Below, in pieces: positions 36,748-45,291 of a stretch of 64,000 nucleotides of DNA (position 1 is the first letter of the stretch; every line of letters starts with the position of its first letter). The translations under genes were made by a program, and so were the position numbers. The stretch covers positions 744,001 to 808,000 of the forward strand of contig NZ_JAPPVJ010000001.1 in assembly GCF_026711005.1 (NCBI RefSeq). Direction: 5' to 3'. The stretch is from Sphingobacterium sp. UT-1RO-CII-1. Its GTDB lineage: Bacteria; Bacteroidota; Bacteroidia; Sphingobacteriales; Sphingobacteriaceae. The notes beneath the pieces are model-generated. The model was not told the origin of the DNA, did not search any database, and worked only from the letters and a program-made list of their open reading frames with translations.

Positions 36748-36805
36748 TTTTAAAAGACAAATGGAGGCCACTTATTAGCTGTAGGCCTCCATTTGTCTTT
36801 TAAAA
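36748..36805. terminator. Bidirectional terminator, 22-bp perfect stem
   Basis: Arms 36748-36769 and 36784-36805 are exact complements around a 14-nt loop and end in TTTT/AAAA runs on both sides. It lies between two convergent genes. Confidence 0.85.
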
Positions 36806-36825
36806 TAAAGTTGTTTTTCAAACAC

Positions 36826-37995
36826 CTATTCTTCTACCTTTTTAAAGATTGAGCTCAATACAATAGCGATAGCACCATCACCAGTCACGTTACAAGCAGT
36901 TCCAAAACTATCCATTGCGATATATAAAGAAATCATCAAAGCCTGATTCTCTGCATCAAAACCTAACATAGAAGAAATAATACCGATAGCCGCCATAATT
37001 GCCCCCCCTGGCACTCCGGGAGCAGCAATCATTGTAACCCCGAGCATAGCTATAAATCCTAACATAGGCACGAACTCAACACTCATTCCTTGCATCAACA
37101 TAAGCGCTATAACACAGGCAACAATTTTAAGCGTGCTACCTGCTAAATGTATAGTCGCACAAAGCGGAACACTAAAATCAGCGATCTCGTCATGGACACC
37201 TGCTTTCTTTGCCTGTGCCAACGTTACGGGAATGGTTGCAGCTGATGACTGCGTACCTAAAGCCGTAAAATACGCAGGCATCATGGTTCCTAATAATTTA
37301 AATGGGTTTTTCTTAGCAAAGGCGCCTGCAATAATAAACTGAAATACTAGAAGTAGGATATGCATAAGAAAAATAACTCCAATTATTTTAAGAAAAACAT
37401 GCAATATAGCTGTCACCTTACCTGCGTGAGTCATATCTAAGAAAATACCAAAAATAAAAAGTGGTAATAAAGGGATTATTAGTTTTTCAATCAAAAACGA
37501 TATAATATTACCAAAATCTTCAGCAACCTGACCTAGTGTTGAAGTTCCTAATCTTGCAAGCCCAATCCCTACTAAAAAAGCAAAAACCAAAGCAGGCATT
37601 ACATCAAAAAATGGAAGAAACTCTATTGAAAAATAAGGCTCAAAAGCAGCACTAGAACTCTCTTTAATTGGCTCATTAATCTGACTTTCCAATAGCTTAG
37701 GAAAAACAGACATACTAATGCCGTAAGTAGACAATCCGGCAAATAGTGTTGAGCCATAAGCAATACCTACAGTAGCTAACAAAAGCTTCCCTGCTGCATC
37801 ACCTAACTTCGCAATAGCCGGAACAATAAGTCCCACTATAATCAAAGGAATTAAAAACTTTAGAAGCTGATCAAAAATGCCGTTAAATGTTGCAAAAAAG
37901 CGCCCTAGCCAATCAGGCATGATTGTGCCCAATCCCACGCCTAAAACAATTGCCACAATAACGCGAAATAATAGGTTATTGGTAATTTTTTTCAT
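36826..37995 (-). CDS. Dicarboxylate/amino acid:cation symporter
   Basis: 389 residues, several membrane helices. It has the DAACS pattern: LLFRVIVAIVLGVGLG near the N-terminus, IFLDMTHAGKVTAI, a GTQSSAATIPVTLAQAKKAGV substrate loop (serine-rich motif), the FSVPLCATIHLAGSTLKI segment, and APGVPGGAIMAAIG and IAMDSFGTACNVTGDG near the C-terminus, which bind cation and substrate. It imports dicarboxylates or acidic or neutral amino acids with Na+ or H+, and substrate specificity cannot be read. It is separated from the GMC oxidoreductase operon by a strong terminator. Confidence 0.93.
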   Translation of the reverse strand: MKKITNNLLFRVIVAIVLGVGLGTIMPDWLGRFFATFNGIFDQLLKFLIPLIIVGLIVPAIAKLGDAAGKLLLATVGIAYGSTLFAGLSTYGISMSVFPKLLESQINEPIKESSSAAFEPYFSIEFLPFFDVMPALVFAFLVGIGLARLGTSTLGQVAEDFGNIISFLIEKLIIPLLPLFIFGIFLDMTHAGKVTAILHVFLKIIGVIFLMHILLLVFQFIIAGAFAKKNPFKLLGTMMPAYFTALGTQSSAATIPVTLAQAKKAGVHDEIADFSVPLCATIHLAGSTLKIVACVIALMLMQGMSVEFVPMLGFIAMLGVTMIAAPGVPGGAIMAAIGIISSMLGFDAENQALMISLYIAMDSFGTACNVTGDGAIAIVLSSIFKKVEE

Positions 37996-38075
37996 CCAGC
38001 TAAATTACATTTTTTGACCAGAATACAAGAACATATATAGACTAAACCTTGCTTAAAATATCCTAGGAACTAAGT

Positions 38076-38130
38076 TTTTTAAGAGAACAGGTCACTTACA
38101 TTATTAGTAAGTGACCTGTTCTCTTAAAAA
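38076..38130. terminator. Terminator, 24-bp perfect stem, after the GMC operon
   Basis: Arms 38076-38099 and 38107-38130 are exact complements with a 7-nt loop. Outer ends are T5/A5 tracts. It lies 54 bp beyond the stop at 38184, before the symporter start at 37995. Confidence 0.85.
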
Positions 38131-38183
38131 CATTTTGAATAAATTAGTTTACTACTCTATCTTATAAATCTGTTGAGGATATA

Positions 38184-38816
38184 TTATCCAAAAAATGCTT
38201 CTGTATCAAAACCATGCTCCTTCAATACGTCTTCTGGAACACCAGTCCATACACCGGGTTTATTTCCTACATATCCAATATCTTTAACCCCTATCTCACT
38301 TGTGTAGAATCCTGAAGAAGTTAAATTCCTCATCAAAGAAAAAAATGCAACTCCTTGCTCCATACCTGGCTTCACTTTATCAGGATAAGCAATATCATCT
38401 ACAATAGCCAATTGTTGCTCTACATTACACTTAATAAAGACATTGTCATATCTTTTATGTGCTTGCAAATCCATCCACTTTAACCCTCCGCGCATCGGCA
38501 CCTTATTATCAGGCAGATCCTTTACTATAAATTCAATGAAATCTGGCACTCCAGCTTCGGAAGCACTAGCCGAGATATCATCTTTAGGAATAATTATATC
38601 AGCCAATACAGTTATAGTCGCCATTTCATGATCAGTAAAAAACTTCTCTGCATACAACTTCGCATTGCGCTCATGCTCCCAATCTTCTACCCCTGCAAGT
38701 TTATCTCCAAGCTCTACTGTTTCTACTTTATCATTACCAGTCTTACATGCTGTTGCCAACACACCTGTCCCTGCAGCTATCAACCCAAGGGCTCTAAGCG
38801 ATTCTCTTCTATTCAT
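38184..38816 (-). CDS. Gluconate 2-dehydrogenase subunit 3 family protein (Tat lipoprotein)
   Basis: 210 residues. The N-terminus has a twin-arginine signal (MNRRESLRALG) and a lipobox-like LATAC at C24, so it is probably a Tat-exported lipoprotein. The rest fits the gluconate 2-dehydrogenase subunit 3 family: FFTDHEMATITVLADIIIPKDD, AGVPDFIEFIVKD and FFSLMRNLTSSGFYTSEIG. This small subunit escorts the FAD-containing GMC subunit across the membrane. It lies 75 bp after the GMC gene in the same direction. No cytochrome subunit is nearby, so the electron acceptor is unknown. Confidence 0.85.
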   Translation of the reverse strand: MNRRESLRALGLIAAGTGVLATACKTGNDKVETVELGDKLAGVEDWEHERNAKLYAEKFFTDHEMATITVLADIIIPKDDISASASEAGVPDFIEFIVKDLPDNKVPMRGGLKWMDLQAHKRYDNVFIKCNVEQQLAIVDDIAYPDKVKPGMEQGVAFFSLMRNLTSSGFYTSEIGVKDIGYVGNKPGVWTGVPEDVLKEHGFDTEAFFG

Positions 38817-38891
38817 ATGTGTGTATATTTACTCCGTGAGCCTATTCCTCTTCACTAATTTAAGAGTCCCAAGCTCTATTTTACACTTGTT

Positions 38892-40616
38892 TTAGCTATT
38901 TAATTTTTTCTTTTCTTCCAATATATACTCTGTCGTACGCATTGACAGAGCCAATATAGTCCATGTCAAATTTTTATCTCCTTGCTGTACAAATGGACCG
39001 GCATCAACGACATATAAGTTTTTACAATCATGTGCCTGCCCCCATTTATTTAATACGGAACTTTTAGGATCATTTCCCATTCGGGTTGTTCCTCCTTCAT
39101 GTATAATTTTCCCTGGCGCTTCCAACCCGTACATAGTATCAGGACCATGTATAGTAGAGGTCACAACAGCCCCCATTTCATGTATAATTGACTGGAATGT
39201 TTCTTGCATATGTTTGGCTTGCAATATTTCCTCGTTATGCCATTTATAATGAAACCTTAAAACAGGAATCCCATATTTATCCACTCGGGAGGGGTCAATC
39301 TCACAGTAATTATCTTTTCTCGCTAGCGCTGTTCCTCTACCTGATAAGTATATATTAGCACCATAAAATTTACGGTAATCTTCTTTTAATTCCTTACCAT
39401 AACCACCTCTCTCCTTCTGTCCTCCAATATGACCATTTACACTTGGCACCCAATTCAGCGAACCATAAGAAGGCATTCCCAAACCTCCCGAATATTCTAT
39501 ATGATAACCTCTCGGAAAATTCAGTTTTTTATTATCTTCCCACCATGGTGAATAAATATGTACAGATCCGGTACCATCTTCATTATACCTCTTACGATCG
39601 AGCAGTTGTGGAATAACGGCCCCCACTCCAGCTCCTGTAGAGTCATGCAAATAACGTCCAACCAAACCAGAAGAGTTGCCAACGCCTCCGGGATGCGCGG
39701 CTGATTTAGAATTCAGCATTATTCGTGCACTTTCGCAAGCACTTGCTCCTAAGATAACTGTTTTGCCCCGCACACTATACTCCTGTAAAGTTTTAGTATC
39801 CACATAAGAAACACCTGTTGCCATTCCTTCATCGTTAGTTAGCACTTCTCTAACCATCGCATTATCAATAAGTTTTAGATTGCCTGTTTTCATTGCCGGT
39901 ATGACTAAACAAGATGATGACGAAAAGTCACCATAGACCTTACAAGCTCTTCCACATTGTCCACAATAAAAACACACACCCCTCCCTTTAATTTCAGAAG
40001 AAGCCTCTGTTAAGACCGCTCCTCGTCCTGCTATTACAGGAACCCCAGCTTTTTTTGCTCCTTTTGCAATGTACAATTCATTCAGCCTTGGTTTAGGTGG
40101 TTTCATAAAAATACCATCAGGTTCGTTTCTAATCCCCTCAACAGTTCCATATATACCAATCATACGATCAACACGGTCGTAAAAAGGTTTAACATCCTCA
40201 TAGCCTATTGGCCATTCCTCCGTCATCCCATCGGTTGGCTTAAAGTCGTCCGGCCCCATTCTCAGCGATATTCGCCCCCAATGATTTGTACGTCCTCCTA
40301 ACATCCTTGCGCGGAACCAATCAAACTCAGTACCAGCCACTTTTGTATAAGGCTCTCCTTCCAATTGCCAACCACCGTAAGCCGCATCAAAATCACCAAA
40401 AGGTCTTGTAGTAGAAGCGCCTCGCCGAGGAGATTCCCATGGCCATCTTAACTGCAGCGAGTCTACTGCTGGGTCATAAAAGGGACCCGCCTCCAACATT
40501 AATACTTTCAATCCGGCTTCTGCCATAATGTATCCCGCCATTCCTCCTCCTGCACCTGACCCCACAATAATCGCATCATACACTTCTGGACTCTCTTTAA
40601 TTTGATATTCTGACAT
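38892..40616 (-). CDS. GMC oxidoreductase (FAD-dependent sugar/alcohol dehydrogenase) with Fe-S-type cysteines
   Basis: 574 residues. An N-terminal Rossmann FAD motif (YDAIIVGSGAGGGMAGYI), an RTNHWGRISLRM segment, and a GMC C-terminal domain with the HEGGTRMGNDP motif are visible. No signal peptide appears, in line with export by the Tat-carrying small subunit encoded downstream. A striking cysteine cluster (C215, C218, C221, C225 and C236, in GVCFYCGQCGRAC) resembles the Fe-S binding segment of FAD-dependent glucose dehydrogenases. Members oxidise sugars, for example to keto-sugars, and donate to cytochromes. The substrate is unassigned. It lies upstream of its small subunit with 75 bp spacing. 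Confidence 0.88.
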   Translation of the reverse strand: MSEYQIKESPEVYDAIIVGSGAGGGMAGYIMAEAGLKVLMLEAGPFYDPAVDSLQLRWPWESPRRGASTTRPFGDFDAAYGGWQLEGEPYTKVAGTEFDWFRARMLGGRTNHWGRISLRMGPDDFKPTDGMTEEWPIGYEDVKPFYDRVDRMIGIYGTVEGIRNEPDGIFMKPPKPRLNELYIAKGAKKAGVPVIAGRGAVLTEASSEIKGRGVCFYCGQCGRACKVYGDFSSSSCLVIPAMKTGNLKLIDNAMVREVLTNDEGMATGVSYVDTKTLQEYSVRGKTVILGASACESARIMLNSKSAAHPGGVGNSSGLVGRYLHDSTGAGVGAVIPQLLDRKRYNEDGTGSVHIYSPWWEDNKKLNFPRGYHIEYSGGLGMPSYGSLNWVPSVNGHIGGQKERGGYGKELKEDYRKFYGANIYLSGRGTALARKDNYCEIDPSRVDKYGIPVLRFHYKWHNEEILQAKHMQETFQSIIHEMGAVVTSTIHGPDTMYGLEAPGKIIHEGGTTRMGNDPKSSVLNKWGQAHDCKNLYVVDAGPFVQQGDKNLTWTILALSMRTTEYILEEKKKLNS

Positions 40617-40776
40617 AATCTCTCTCCTGATAATTAGATTATCGGCTCTTATTTGTTTACAATATTTTCAACCTAGGTCTTAATTAGGCAACTAAATATA
40701 AAACTTATTATTATCTCTCTAACAAAACGGTATTGTATCTTTTTTGATACTTTACACAGAATGTATCGCTATAGGT

Positions 40777-42003
40777 TTACCGATTTCTATTTTTTTCTTC
40801 AATCCACAAAGCCATATACTTCGTGCTATTAAACTGCTGACTGGATAATATCTGACCTATATAGTTTTTAGACCGAAAAGAATCTAAGTGTGCTTTCATA
40901 TACGACAAATGCTCTATAAAATCGCTTTCATATAATTCTTTGTCAAACCTATCGTTTAATAATCTTTGTCCTTCGCGTTGCGACTCTTTCCACATTTTTT
41001 CATTTTGATATAATAGAACTGTCTGCTGCACAAACTTGGCAATATCATCTTCTATAACGCCCCCCCAACGTCCCTCCAAGGTCATAGATTCTGCCCCCAT
41101 ACTTGTTGTAACAGAAGGAGTTCCAGATCGCATCGCATCTATAAACTTTCCTTTTATACCTGCCCCAAATCGAATAGGTGCCACTAACAAACGATATAAA
41201 GACATAGTCGACAACACATCTTCTGCTCTGTCTTTAATAAAAAAACGCTCTTTAGGCTGATGCAACTGATAAACCTTCTGCGTAGCATATGCTCCATAAA
41301 TATGTAATTCAACATTTGGAAGTTCTTTTCTAAGCAAAGGCCATATTTTTGTTTTAAGGAATTGTACCGTATTCCAATTCGGTTCATGGAGGAAATTACC
41401 AATAAACATAATATGTTCACGTTGGTCAAAGGTATTCCAAGCATCTACATCTACATCTTCTACCCTACGCTCTAGAAAAGGTAAATAATACAACTGACCT
41501 TCAGGTATAGCAAAACGCTCGACTAAAATATCAATCTCTGCTTTACTGATCAACAAAGAAAGATCAGTTCTATATAAAGAAGCTAATTCTCTTTTAGCCA
41601 AGTCATTAAAACAGTCTAATGCTTGATCCTTTTTTATAGCTTCCTCCCTTGCCTTTCTTAAAAAATGCAAATCTTCCGTGTCCAAGATAGTTAATGCTTC
41701 TGGGCAATACTCCCGAATCCTCCAACCAAATTGTTCTTCTACAATAAAACGATCATAAACAACAATCTCGGGCTGCAGCTTTTTTAAATAATCATCAAAA
41801 CTCCTGTCATTAAGTAAAATAGCCTTCTCCTGCACTCCATCTCTATGCAATGGATAACTATGGGGAGAGCGACCTGCAGCGGAAACAAAATGCACATTGA
41901 AGTTTGCCTCCTGAAACATACGCACCAATTGAAGAATTCTTGTCCCCGCAGCAGAAGAAGTAGGTTCTGGCCACACTAAACCTATAAAAAGCACTTTAAG
42001 CAT
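40777..42003 (-). CDS. Glycosyltransferase, GT4/family 1-like
   Basis: 408 residues. N-terminal half: VLFIGLVWPEPTSSAAGTRILQLVRMF, a donor-independent Rossmann start. C-terminal half: IMFIGNFLHEPNWNTVQFLKTKIWPLL, VELHIYGAY, and RLLVAPIRFGAGIKGKFIDAMRSGTPSVTTSMGAE, with the E-x7-E-like donor-binding loop region. It is a GT-B enzyme acting in the cytosol on a surface polymer, lipid or glycoprotein. No neighbouring LPS or capsule genes give a substrate. The promoter is TTG-N21-TATTTTTG with only 4 nt to the ATG. It is followed 160 bp downstream by the GMC gene in the same direction. Confidence 0.85.
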   Translation of the reverse strand: MLKVLFIGLVWPEPTSSAAGTRILQLVRMFQEANFNVHFVSAAGRSPHSYPLHRDGVQEKAILLNDRSFDDYLKKLQPEIVVYDRFIVEEQFGWRIREYCPEALTILDTEDLHFLRKAREEAIKKDQALDCFNDLAKRELASLYRTDLSLLISKAEIDILVERFAIPEGQLYYLPFLERRVEDVDVDAWNTFDQREHIMFIGNFLHEPNWNTVQFLKTKIWPLLRKELPNVELHIYGAYATQKVYQLHQPKERFFIKDRAEDVLSTMSLYRLLVAPIRFGAGIKGKFIDAMRSGTPSVTTSMGAESMTLEGRWGGVIEDDIAKFVQQTVLLYQNEKMWKESQREGQRLLNDRFDKELYESDFIEHLSYMKAHLDSFRSKNYIGQILSSQQFNSTKYMALWIEEKNRNR

Positions 42004-42007
42004 GTCT

Positions 42008-42015
42008 CAAAAATA
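42008..42015 (-). promoter_or_regulatory. -7 box of the glycosyltransferase gene, 4 nt from the ATG
   Basis: TATTTTTG (minus) matches TAnnTTTG with a TTG 21 bp upstream of it, the same spacing as the padR promoter. Confidence 0.65.
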
Positions 42016-42164
42016 CAAAATTCAACTGCTTAATAGCAACACTCTCCTCATTCTCAAAAAGTTTACTATTTTTGAGAATACTATACAAAAATTAACGACT
42101 ATTTTATGAATTATTTTTTTTAAAACACCATGAATAAACTCATTCTATTTAAACACCTACAGCG

Positions 42165-42176
42165 GTTTTCGAAAAC
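42165..42176. promoter_or_regulatory. Palindrome before the lipid A deacylase-like gene
   Basis: GTTTTCGAAAAC is a perfect 12-bp palindrome, 22 nt before the ATG at 42199. Possible operator, but nothing else supports this. Confidence 0.3.
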
Positions 42177-42198
42177 ACAATAAATCAGGTCTTTTCCC

Positions 42199-43455
42199 AT
42201 GCATTATTTACAATGTACCTTCATAAAGTGTATAGCTATAACTTTTTGCCTGATACTATTTACAAAACATCTCAGCGCGACAATTAATCATATAGACGAT
42301 CTCGATCTAACACTCACCGACACTATCAGTTCTGATAAAAAATTTATACACCGCATAGAAGCAGAATTTCAAACAGGGTTTACATTAAAAAATGTCCCTT
42401 TCATGCGTGGGGAAAATTTCGCAAACAAAAAGATAAATAATGCCTTTTCAGGACATTTGAAGTACGCTCTTCAGTTTAACCCTGAAAGTAATATCAATAA
42501 AATATATAAAGGCTCCTATCAAGGAGTAGGACTAGGGCACTACAACTTTGGCAATAAAGCAGAATTAGGCAATCCAACTGCTATCTATTTATTTCAAGGT
42601 GCACAGATAGTACGTTTCAATCACAGCATATCTTTAAACTATGAGTGGAACTTCGGTATATCTACTGGCTGGCGTCCGTATCATTATAGTACAAATCATC
42701 TCAATCATCTGATAGGGTCAAAAATTAATGCCTATCTAAATGCGAAATTGTACTTCAACTGGACTCTCTCAAAAAAAATAGATCTACTTACAGGCCTTGG
42801 TGTCACCCATTTTTCAAACGGTAATACCGAGTATCCAAATGCTGGGATGAATATGTTGGATGCCAAGCTTGGTTTAACATATAATCTTAATAGGTATGCC
42901 ACCACGATACAAACAACAAGCAACAATACTACTCCTCTTTTCAATCGTCATGTGAGTTATGATATAACTTTATTTGGCTCATGGCGCCGTAAAGGAGTAA
43001 ACTATCTCGACCAAGCAATAGCCTCTCCCGACCACTACATGGTTTTAGGAGGAAGTTTCAACCCTATGTACAATGTAGGTTACAAAATTCGTCTAGGCGC
43101 AGCGCTCGACCTAGTACATGACGGAAGCGCCAACGTTTATGCTAAAGACTACATTATCGGCACAGAACAAGAGTTTATAAAACCTCCGATCTCTCAACAG
43201 TTAGCTGCTGGGCTGTCGGTTAGGCTTGAATACGCAATGCCCTATTTTAATTTAGGGCTGGGCCATGGATACAATATCCTATATGGAAAAGGAGACCTAA
43301 ACAGTTCTTACCAGATTGTTAATCTAAAAACTGCTATCAGCCGAAATGCATTTATTAATATAGGATACAGCTTAAAGGACTTCAAAGAGCCCAACTTTTT
43401 AATGCTAGGCTTCGGCTACAGATTTAATAATAAATATCCTTCCATATTCCATTAA
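42199..43455 (+). CDS. Acyloxyacyl hydrolase family protein (PagL-like lipid A deacylase)
   Basis: 418 residues with an N-terminal signal peptide of about 26 residues. The sequence has many beta-strands and the active-site motif GVTHFSNGNTEYPNAGMN (His-x-Ser-Asn), as in PagL outer-membrane lipid A 3-O-deacylases. The fold would be an eight-stranded outer-membrane barrel, though this protein is roughly twice PagL length because of an additional N-terminal segment and loops. The HFSNGNTEYPN motif is well conserved in Bacteroidota homologues. It likely trims acyl chains of LPS, but this has not been shown for the group. It is alone on its transcript, with 225 bp to the sulfur cluster. Confidence 0.75.
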   Translation: MHYLQCTFIKCIAITFCLILFTKHLSATINHIDDLDLTLTDTISSDKKFIHRIEAEFQTGFTLKNVPFMRGENFANKKINNAFSGHLKYALQFNPESNINKIYKGSYQGVGLGHYNFGNKAELGNPTAIYLFQGAQIVRFNHSISLNYEWNFGISTGWRPYHYSTNHLNHLIGSKINAYLNAKLYFNWTLSKKIDLLTGLGVTHFSNGNTEYPNAGMNMLDAKLGLTYNLNRYATTIQTTSNNTTPLFNRHVSYDITLFGSWRRKGVNYLDQAIASPDHYMVLGGSFNPMYNVGYKIRLGAALDLVHDGSANVYAKDYIIGTEQEFIKPPISQQLAAGLSVRLEYAMPYFNLGLGHGYNILYGKGDLNSSYQIVNLKTAISRNAFINIGYSLKDFKEPNFLMLGFGYRFNNKYPSIFH

Positions 43456-43608
43456 CTATCTCAACTATTTCAAAATCATAGGCTATTTATAGATTATAAG
43501 ATAAAGCTGTTACAAACATATGGTCAATAATAAAACATCACTCATCCAGACAATCAACATAATTAGACCAAAATCACCCTAACATAAAGTTGTTAAACAA
43601 CCTTCTTG

Positions 43609-43627
43609 CTATAACTAAAAGTTATAG
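43609..43627. promoter_or_regulatory. LysR-type operator candidate before the tsdA-like gene
   Basis: CTATAACT-AAA-AGTTATAG is a perfect dyad with 8-bp arms. It contains the LysR half-site pattern T-N11-A (T612 to A624 of this window's 43.6-kb block, i.e. 43612-43624) and sits 54 bp before the ATG at 43681. A LysR gene lies in the same cluster (46257). Confidence 0.5.
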
Positions 43628-43680
43628 TTAATAAAAAATTGTCATTCTGATGTCATCACTTTTTTTTAGAAGTTTGTTCT

Positions 43681-44703
43681 ATGAAACAACCACAAATAAA
43701 CAACAATCCGTTATCCGAGCTTAAAAAGACGTTAAGCTATATTAAATTATTAACTGTAGTCTGCCTTCTATCATTAGCTTTTCTACCGTTATACCTTCAT
43801 CTAACTGCAGGTGAACAACCGAACAGTGAGATTGCAACAGAAGACAGCTCACCAATTCTTACATCTATTCCAGATAATTTTGAAATTGCTCCTTTTGATG
43901 ATAGTCCGGAAGGCGAAATGGCCGCTTTAGGACATCGTCTTATTACCGAAACGTACGCATTGATAGGCCCCAATACAGAAAAAGCAATAACAGGTAATAA
44001 ACTAGCTTGTTCAAGCTGCCATCTTAACGGTGGCACAAAAGCTTTCGCCGCACCATATATAGGATTAAGTGGTTTGTTTCCTATATATATCGGGCGCGAA
44101 AACAAAGTAGAGTCATTAGAAGAACGTATCAACGGTTGCTTAGAACGCAGTATGAACGGAAAATCCATTGATGTTAACAGCACCGAAATGCGAGCGATGA
44201 TGGCATACATCAAGCACTTAAGCAAAGACGTTGTTGTCGGAAAACGCATTAAAGGCCAAGGCTTTGTTGACTTTAACATACCTGACCGTGCTGCTGATTT
44301 AAAAAATGGAGGGTTGATTTATAAGAATTCCTGTGCTTCTTGCCATGCAACTGACGGTCAAGGTCTGGCAGGCACTGTAGGCAACAAAGAAGGAGGCTAT
44401 ATGTACCCACCATTGTGGGGGGAAGACACTTACAATGATGGCGCAGGCATGGCTCGCCTATTAACAGCTGCAAAATTTATAAAAGGAAATATGCCTTTAG
44501 GTGTAACCCATGACGCTCCTTTACTTACCGATGAAGAAGCCTATGATGTTGCAGCTTATATAAACAGTCACAGCAGACCAGTTAAAGCAAATAAAGAATT
44601 GGACTACCCCGATTTATCTAAAAAACCAAAAGACAGCCCTTATCCACCTTATGCTGACGAAATATCACAAGAACAACACAAAATAGGTCCATTTAACTTT
44701 TAA
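43681..44703 (+). CDS. Dihaem cytochrome c, TsdA-like thiosulfate dehydrogenase
   Basis: 340 residues. An N-terminal hydrophobic helix (22-42) serves as signal anchor. Two cytochrome c domains follow: CSSCH (C110, C113, H114) and CASCH (C218, C221, H222). C153 in INGCLERSMNG matches the axial Cys ligand of haem 1 that marks TsdA, the periplasmic enzyme joining two thiosulfates into tetrathionate. A Met in NMPLGV (271) may ligate haem 2. The order CSSCHLNGGTK, PIYIGRENKVESLEERINGC, RSMNGK, SSTEMRAMMAYIK is the TsdA pattern. It leads the cluster of DsrE, binding protein, LysR, TauE and YeiH genes. Inference: it oxidises thiosulfate or a related sulfur compound. Confidence 0.85.
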   Translation: MKQPQINNNPLSELKKTLSYIKLLTVVCLLSLAFLPLYLHLTAGEQPNSEIATEDSSPILTSIPDNFEIAPFDDSPEGEMAALGHRLITETYALIGPNTEKAITGNKLACSSCHLNGGTKAFAAPYIGLSGLFPIYIGRENKVESLEERINGCLERSMNGKSIDVNSTEMRAMMAYIKHLSKDVVVGKRIKGQGFVDFNIPDRAADLKNGGLIYKNSCASCHATDGQGLAGTVGNKEGGYMYPPLWGEDTYNDGAGMARLLTAAKFIKGNMPLGVTHDAPLLTDEEAYDVAAYINSHSRPVKANKELDYPDLSKKPKDSPYPPYADEISQEQHKIGPFNF

Positions 44704-44729
44704 CAAGTAACACTTTAAATTATATACAT

Positions 44730-45194
44730 ATGAAATACTCATTAATCTTTTTAACACTAATTACATTATCTCTTTCCACAATAAAAGCGAATGCCCAAGA
44801 CGCATTGCAAAGGAATAAAACATTCACAGGAGCAACAGCGACTGCGCCTCTTTACAAGGTTATCTACCAGATGGACCAAGGTTCTGATGAAATCATCAAA
44901 AAAACAATCCGTAACATTAACAATCTATTAAATGACCCTAGACTTAAAGGCAAAGTCCAAGTCGAACTTGTTGCTTTTTCAGGAGGAACGGCTGCATTTA
45001 AAAAAGACAGTGGATATGAAGAGGGTATCAGAGGGCTAGTTGAACAAGGAGTACTTGTTGCCCAATGTTTAAACACTCTTAAAGAGCGTAAAATCGAAAA
45101 AAGCGAACTCTATGACTTTTTAGCTTACGTGCCAACCGGAAATGGGGAGTTAGTCATCAGAGCTGGTGAAGGCTGGTCTATTGTAAAACCATAA
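44730..45194 (+). CDS. Exported DsrE family protein
   Basis: 154 residues with a signal peptide (cleavage near ANAQ). The DsrE/F-like core is seen in YKVIYQMDQGSDEIIKKTIRNINNLL, VELVAFSGGTAAFKKDSG and VEQGVLVAQCLNTLKERKI. C113 in AQCLNTL is the conserved sulfur-carrying Cys of the family. DsrE proteins bind and relay sulfane sulfur, and cytosolic ones do so in TusBCD and DsrEFH, while an exported version suggests handling of sulfur in the periplasm. It follows the TsdA-like gene by 26 bp. The 18 nt around its start (44718-44735) are identical to those at the start of the next gene. Confidence 0.82.
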   Translation: MKYSLIFLTLITLSLSTIKANAQDALQRNKTFTGATATAPLYKVIYQMDQGSDEIIKKTIRNINNLLNDPRLKGKVQVELVAFSGGTAAFKKDSGYEEGIRGLVEQGVLVAQCLNTLKERKIEKSELYDFLAYVPTGNGELVIRAGEGWSIVKP

Positions 45195-45291
45195 CTTAAT
45201 ACCATAAAACATGCATATTTCAATGTATACACAAGTAGACATAACCGTGAAATAGCATGTACATAAATAATACACAAATAATTATATACAT

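Noticed and set aside
43797..44279. 160-residue minus-strand frame inside the TsdA-like gene
   Set aside because: It lies within a clear dihaem cytochrome gene and its residues show no recognisable motif. Such long shadows come from the codon bias of the real gene.
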